The position numbers and the translations under genes were made by a program. The notes under the pieces were generated by a model, which searched no databases, was not told the origin of the DNA, and saw only the letters and a program-made list of their open reading frames with translations. This document shows, piece by piece, positions 59,638-64,000 of a stretch of DNA of 64,000 bases (the first letter of the stretch is position 1; the number at the start of each line of letters is the position of its first letter). The DNA comes from Heracleum sosnowskyi. Its lineage: Eukaryota > Streptophyta > Magnoliopsida > Apiales > Apiaceae. The stretch covers positions 84,550,363 to 84,614,362 of the forward strand of contig CM061239.1 of NCBI GenBank assembly GCA_030848705.1, written 5' to 3'.

Positions 59638-62600
59638 ACACATTCTGTTTTGCAGGGCAAGAAGAAAGATCAAGTCATGTGGATCATTAACAGTGGCTAC
59701 TCAAGACACATGACAGGTGATAAAGCCCTGCTATCACATTATGTTGAGAAAGCTGGCCCAATCATAACCTTTGGAGACAACAGCAAGGGTTACACAGTGG
59801 GATATGGCTGTCTGGAAATTGGAAATGTTGTCATTGAAGATATTGCTCTTGTGGATGGATTGAAGCACAATCTACTCAGTGTCAGCCAATTCAGTGACAG
59901 GGGATTCAAGGTTGATTTTGATATGATGCTGTGTAACATCTATCACAAGAAGAATAGTAGCCTCTCTCTAAAAGGGGTTAGAAAAGGAAGCTTGTTTGTT
60001 GCTGACTTAAATTCAACAAAGAAGGATAAGGTTTACTGTTTTTACAGTAAAGCAACTGTTGGTGACAGTATGCTTTGGCACAGGAAGCTCTCACATCTCA
60101 ACTTCAAGACAATGAATATTCTGATGAAGAAGGAGTTAGTGAGAGGTTTGCCCCAACAGGAATTTTGTCAAGAAGGACTGTGTGAAGATTGTCAAATGGG
60201 CAAACTGAGAAGAGCTGTGCACAAGTCTAAGCAAATGAACACCAACATAGAAGCACTCAAGTTGATTCACATGGATCTCTTTGGACCAGTCAATGTACCA
60301 TCAATGGCCAAGAAGAGATATGCCTTAGTAATGGTGGATGATTACTCAAGGTACACTTGGGTGAAGTTTCTTGAATCCAAAGATGAAGCTGCTCAAGTGA
60401 TTATTGATCAAGTCAGAGTTCTTGATAGAACTCCAAACTCAAAAGTTCAAATCTTGAGGAGTGACAATGGTACAGAATTCAGAAATGCCACTCTTGGAAA
60501 TTTCTGTAAAGATGAAGGAATTGTACAACAATTCTCTGCTGCAAGAACTCCACAGCAGAATGGAGTTGTAGAAAGAAAGAACAGGACTCTCATTGAAGCA
60601 GCTAGAACTATGTTACATGATGCCAAACTGCCAACATATTTCTGGGCTGAAGCTATCAACACAGCCTGTTATACTCAGAACAGAACCATGATCAACAAAA
60701 CTCATGCAAGTACACCTTACTGTCTGTTAACTGGAAAGAAACCTACTGTCAAATATTTTCATGTGTTTGGGAGCAAATGCTTTATGATGAAGGATAACCA
60801 TGAGAAGAAAGGAAAATTTGACACCAAGGCTTTTGAAGGACTATTCATGGGTTACAGCATAGAAAGGACTGCCTACAGAGTTTATGTTATGGAACACAGG
60901 ATTATTGAAGAAAATGTAAATGTCACATTTGATGAAACCAAGTTTCCAGGACTGCATGAAGAAGGAAAGATGTAGACATTCAGATGTGAGAATCAAGGAT
61001 ACTTGGAAGCTGAGGAGATTGTGGATGAAGAACCTAGCTTCACTCAAATTGTTGAAGTTGATAAAGATGCTGTCAATATCACTACTGTCAACCAAACTCC
61101 AGCTCAGTCACAGACCATAACCTCTAACATTCATAACAGTGGTGACTCTGGAGACAATGAAGAACATGGTGAAGACAATGGGATTGGTGATCATTCAACT
61201 CAACAAACTGAAACAAATGTTCCTGTACAGTCAAGTAGCTTGCCCAGAATCACCAAGTGGAACAAGGATCACTCAAGTGACCTCATCATTGGTGACCCTA
61301 ATTCTGGTGTGAGGACAAGGAACAAAGTCTCTGCTGACATCATGTTTTCATGCTTTCTGTCTCAAATGGAACCCAAGACAACTGATGAAGCATTGTTGGA
61401 TTCTGACTGGGTGATAGCCATGCAAGAAGAGCTAAATCAGTTTGAAAGGAACAATGTATGGAAGCTGGTTCCAAGACCTAAGGGAAAGTCAGTCATTGAG
61501 ACCAAATGGGTTTTCAGAAACAAGCTTGATGAAAATGGATCAGTGACAAGAAACAAAGCAAGGCTAGTGGCTAAGGGTTACTGTCAACAGGAGGGAATAG
61601 ATTATGATGAGACATTTGCACCTGTTGCAAGACTTGAAGCTATAAGAATCTTTCTAGCCTATGCTGCACACTGCAACTTCAAAGTATTTCAGATGGATGT
61701 CAAAAGTGCCTTCCTAAATGGAGAGTTGGAAGAAGAAGTGTATGTTGAACAGCCACCAGGGTTTGAGGATGCTGAAGTGTATGACTTTGTATACAAACTT
61801 TTCAAAGCTTTGTATGGACTAAAGCAGGCACCCAGGGCTTGGTATGACACACTTTCCACTTTTCTCTTGGACAATCAGTTTACTAGAGGAGTTGTGGACA
61901 AGACACTTTTCTACAAACACCATGGCAAGGACATCATTCTGGTACAAATCTATGTGGATGATATCATTTTTGGTTCTACAAATGAGAAACTGTGTGAGAA
62001 GTTTTCCTCTCTCATGAGTAACAAATATGAGATGAGTATGATGGGAGAATTGTCATTCTTTCTGGGATTGCAAATTCTTCAACAATCTGATAGAATCTTC
62101 ATTTGTCAAGCTAAATACATCAAGGAACTTCTCAGAAAGTTCAACTTGGAAGATTCATCACCTGCAAAGACACCAATGTCCACCTCAACCAGTCTAGATC
62201 TTGATCCTAAAGGGAAGAAAATTGACTCAAGCACCTATAGAGGCATGGTAGGATCTCTTCTATACTTAACTGCTAGCAGACCTGACATCATGTTTACTAC
62301 ATGTCTCTGTGCAAGGTTTCAAAGTGATCCAAAGGAGTCTCACTTAGTAGCCATCAAGAGAATCTTTAAATACCTAAAAGGCACTCCTAACCTAGGTCTT
62401 TGGTATCCCAAGAACACTGGATTTGATCTAATTGGCTACTCAGACTCAGACTATGCTGGATGCAAGATTGACAGAAAGAGTACTACTGGTAGCTGTCAAT
62501 TTCTTGGTGAAAGATTGGTCTCATGGTTTAGCAAGAAGCAGCATTCAGTTTCTACCTCAACTGCAGAAGCTGAGTATATTGCTGCAGGCAGTTGCTGTGC

Positions 62601-62898
62601 ACAAATTCTATGGATGAAGAATCAACTTCTGGATTATGGTCTAGTGTTGAGATAAATTCATATCTACTGTGACAACACTAGTGCCATAGCCATTTCAGAC
62701 AATCCAGTTCAACACTCTAGGACAAAGCACATTGATATAAGACATCACTTTATCAGAGAGCATGTTGAACAAGGAACTGTGAAGCTGATCTATGTCCCAA
62801 CTGACAAGCAACTTGCTGACATCTTTACTAAGCCATTGGATGAAGCAACCTTCAACAGGTTGGTAAGTGAATTGGGAATGCTGAACCTGGTATGTTGA
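59638..62898 (+). pseudogene. pol: pol of element C with inactive protease and two stops
   Basis: The frame continues from gag after one TAG. The protease motif reads INSGYSRHMTG: the catalytic Asp is Asn and the conserved Cys is Tyr. Integrase HHCC and DDE are intact (IHMDLFGPV, RSDNGTEF, NGVVERKNRTL). RT has FLNGELEEEVYVEQPPGF and YVDDIIFGS (about 61957). RNase H ends GMLNLVC with TGA at 62896-62898. In-frame stops: TAG at 60973-60975 in the integrase-RT linker and TAA at 62653-62655 in RNase H. Loss of the protease Asp means this copy cannot process its own polyprotein. Confidence 0.93.
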
Positions 62899-63304
62899 TT
62901 TACTCAGTTTTCTATATTTCCAAATTCTCTATTGAAGCTCATGACAGCAACTTCAAACATGCTGTCAAGAGAAGTTACTGTCTACTTGGTTTATGTCTGT
63001 TATGTGACAGCATGTGTTGATTTGACTTATCATGTCAGTATTTTGTGCCAGTCTCATACTTTTAAACCGTGTATGACATTAATGTGGTTATCTGTTAAGT
63101 TTGAGAGATAAAAATCTATTCCATTGGACTTTCACACCCTTTTGCATTAATCTGTAGGATTAAAGGAGGACACGACCATTAATTACTTTTGTGGTAGTTG
63201 TATGGGTACTCTAACTGTTGACCATTAGACTTTAATCCTTAGACGGTTTTGCCTATAAATTAACCTTAGGTTTCACCAGTCTGCTCTCAGTTTTAAAGTA
63301 AATA
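62899..63304. other. non-coding spacer of element C downstream of pol
   Basis: About 400 bp with several GACAGC, GCTGTC and ACTGTC words in its first 120 bp. It includes the TATA box of the small ORF near its end. Confidence 0.6.
63254..63260 (+). promoter_or_regulatory. TATA box before the 88-aa ORF
   Basis: TATAAAT, 45 bp before ATG at 63305, which would leave a short leader of about 15-20 nt. Confidence 0.5.
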
Positions 63305-63571
63305 ATGGAAAACAAAGTAGGAATTGAAGTTGGTCTAAAGAAGTGTGATAGTGAACCCGACAGTGAAGAGATTGATGAGCTCTTTGAGATACTGTTGGAC
63401 GCCATGGATGAGATAGACGAGGAAAAGAAGGCCAAGGCTAAGGCTAAGGAAGAGGAGGCCAAGGCTCAAGAAGAAGAGAAGGTGCTTCAGGCACTTCTCA
63501 AGGAAGAAGGTCGCACTGAAGAAGAGGCTAGGGCAGAGCTTTTAGAACTAGTTAATAAAATCATGAAATGA
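63305..63571 (+). CDS. small acidic coiled-coil ORF of element C, 88 aa
   Basis: ATG follows AAAGTAAATA. The protein is 88 aa, highly charged and almost certainly helical: an acidic N-terminal third (EPDSEEIDELFEILLDAMDE), an alternating Lys/Ala/Glu run (EEKKAKAKAKEEEAKAQEEE), then an amphipathic end (RTEEEARAELLELVNKIMK). No zinc motif, membrane segment or recognised family. It lies where element B has its antisense ORF, and like it has a private TATA box. AATAATAATAATAAAA about 35 bp after the stop could be its poly(A) signal. It could be a genuine accessory protein or a captured fragment. Confidence 0.6.
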   Translation: MENKVGIEVGLKKCDSEPDSEEIDELFEILLDAMDEIDEEKKAKAKAKEEEAKAQEEEKVLQALLKEEGRTEEEARAELLELVNKIMK

Positions 63572-64000
63572 TGTACTCAATGTTCTATTCTGAATGATTT
63601 TATTAATAATAATAATAAAAGTTCTTGTCTTTGTGGTTATTGAGTTTATGATTTGTCTGTGTTAATTGCTTAATATCTGTGTTCAAAAAATTACATTGCT
63701 AAATCCATAATTTGTCAATATTAAGTTAAGTGTATGAATCAAGCATTCTAATAAGTTCATGACAGAACCAATTCCTAATCGAAGTTACTGTCGTTAAGAA
63801 GGATACTGTCGTGTGTTTCTTGACAGCAACCTTCTTGACAGCAGGGAAAGACTTTCTGTCAAGACTTGTAAAGGATACTGTCATTCATATGCTTAACGGT
63901 GACAGCAAGTTTTTGCGCAATAGTTGCTATCGCGCAAAACCTACTGTCACCACCTCTTATTACTGACAGATTGTTTCTAGCGCACAGGTTACTGTCACCA
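63572..64000. repeat. CTGTC/GACAG motif cluster at the end of the window
   Basis: From about 63760 to 64000 there are roughly fourteen CTGTC or GACAG words, typically TACTGTC and GACAGCAA, in both orientations and irregularly spaced. TTGCGCAATAGTTGC and ATCGCGCAAAAC form a small inverted pair within it (about 63913-63940). No gene. Confidence 0.8.

Larger units (their letters stand above)
55908..64000 (+). mobile_element. Ty1/copia retrotransposon C, SIRE/Maximus-like, 3' end outside window
   Basis: A 1060-bp 5' LTR starts TGTTGGG after GAATT (putative target duplication, 55903-55907) and ends CCAACA at 56967. Primer site, intact gag, pol with stops, and a small ORF with its own TATA box follow. 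No 3' LTR or env-like ORF is reached by 64000. Gag is closest in plan to element A. CTGTC/GACAG words pervade the element. Confidence 0.93.

Overview
The window is AT-rich nuclear DNA of a plant, most likely a eudicot. The evidence is plant Ty1/copia elements with initiator-Met-tRNA primer sites, Helitron and hAT elements, an ACC-oxidase relic with plant exon structure, and a spliced 13-exon Ubinuclein gene. I cannot fix the species from sequence alone. No bacterial, organellar or CRISPR features are present.

Layout: (1) 1-9046 is the 3' part of a decayed SIRE/Maximus-like copia element (A): gag, pol, a long non-coding stretch, an env-like ORF and an LTR. The LTR runs directly into a second primer-binding site and a truncated gag (9047-9612). 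(2) 10159-12576 is a non-autonomous Helitron. (3) 13255-15029 is an ACC oxidase pseudogene on the minus strand, broken in exon 1 by GC-rich repeat DNA. (4) 15461-27016 is a complete 11.6-kb copia element (B) with 479-bp LTRs and a 5-bp target duplication. It carries gag-pol, an antisense accessory ORF with its own TATA box, and a 1538-codon env-like ORF. (5) 27477-32343 is a hAT transposon whose minus-strand transposase gene is split by an LTR retroelement with only a 179-bp internal region and by a MITE with the hAT's own termini. All three have target duplications. (6) 32543-33501 and 33860-37219 are Helitron-like elements. (7) 38749-49518 (minus) is an apparently intact Ubinuclein gene (HIRA histone-chaperone subunit); all 13 exons join in frame with GT-AG introns to give 722 aa. 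(8) 49904-54437 is a second copy of the 33860-37219 Helitron family, ending about 390 bp upstream of the Ubinuclein start codon. (9) 54781-55044 is a tRNA-derived SINE-like unit. (10) 55908 to the window end is a third copia element (C): 1060-bp 5' LTR, intact 872-aa gag, pol with stops, and a short acidic ORF with its own TATA box.

How it fits together: the only apparently functional host gene is Ubinuclein; almost everything else is layered transposon. The most unusual signal is that each of the three copia elements carries its own short motif, repeated in both orientations in its coding and non-coding parts (AGTCTT in A, ACTGAT in B, CTGTC in C), mostly in the gag tail or pol linker and in the region downstream of pol. 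Elements B and C also carry an extra ORF downstream of pol with a private TATA box. Together these suggest element-specific cis-sites and accessory genes. That reading is inference; the motifs and ORFs themselves are seen directly.
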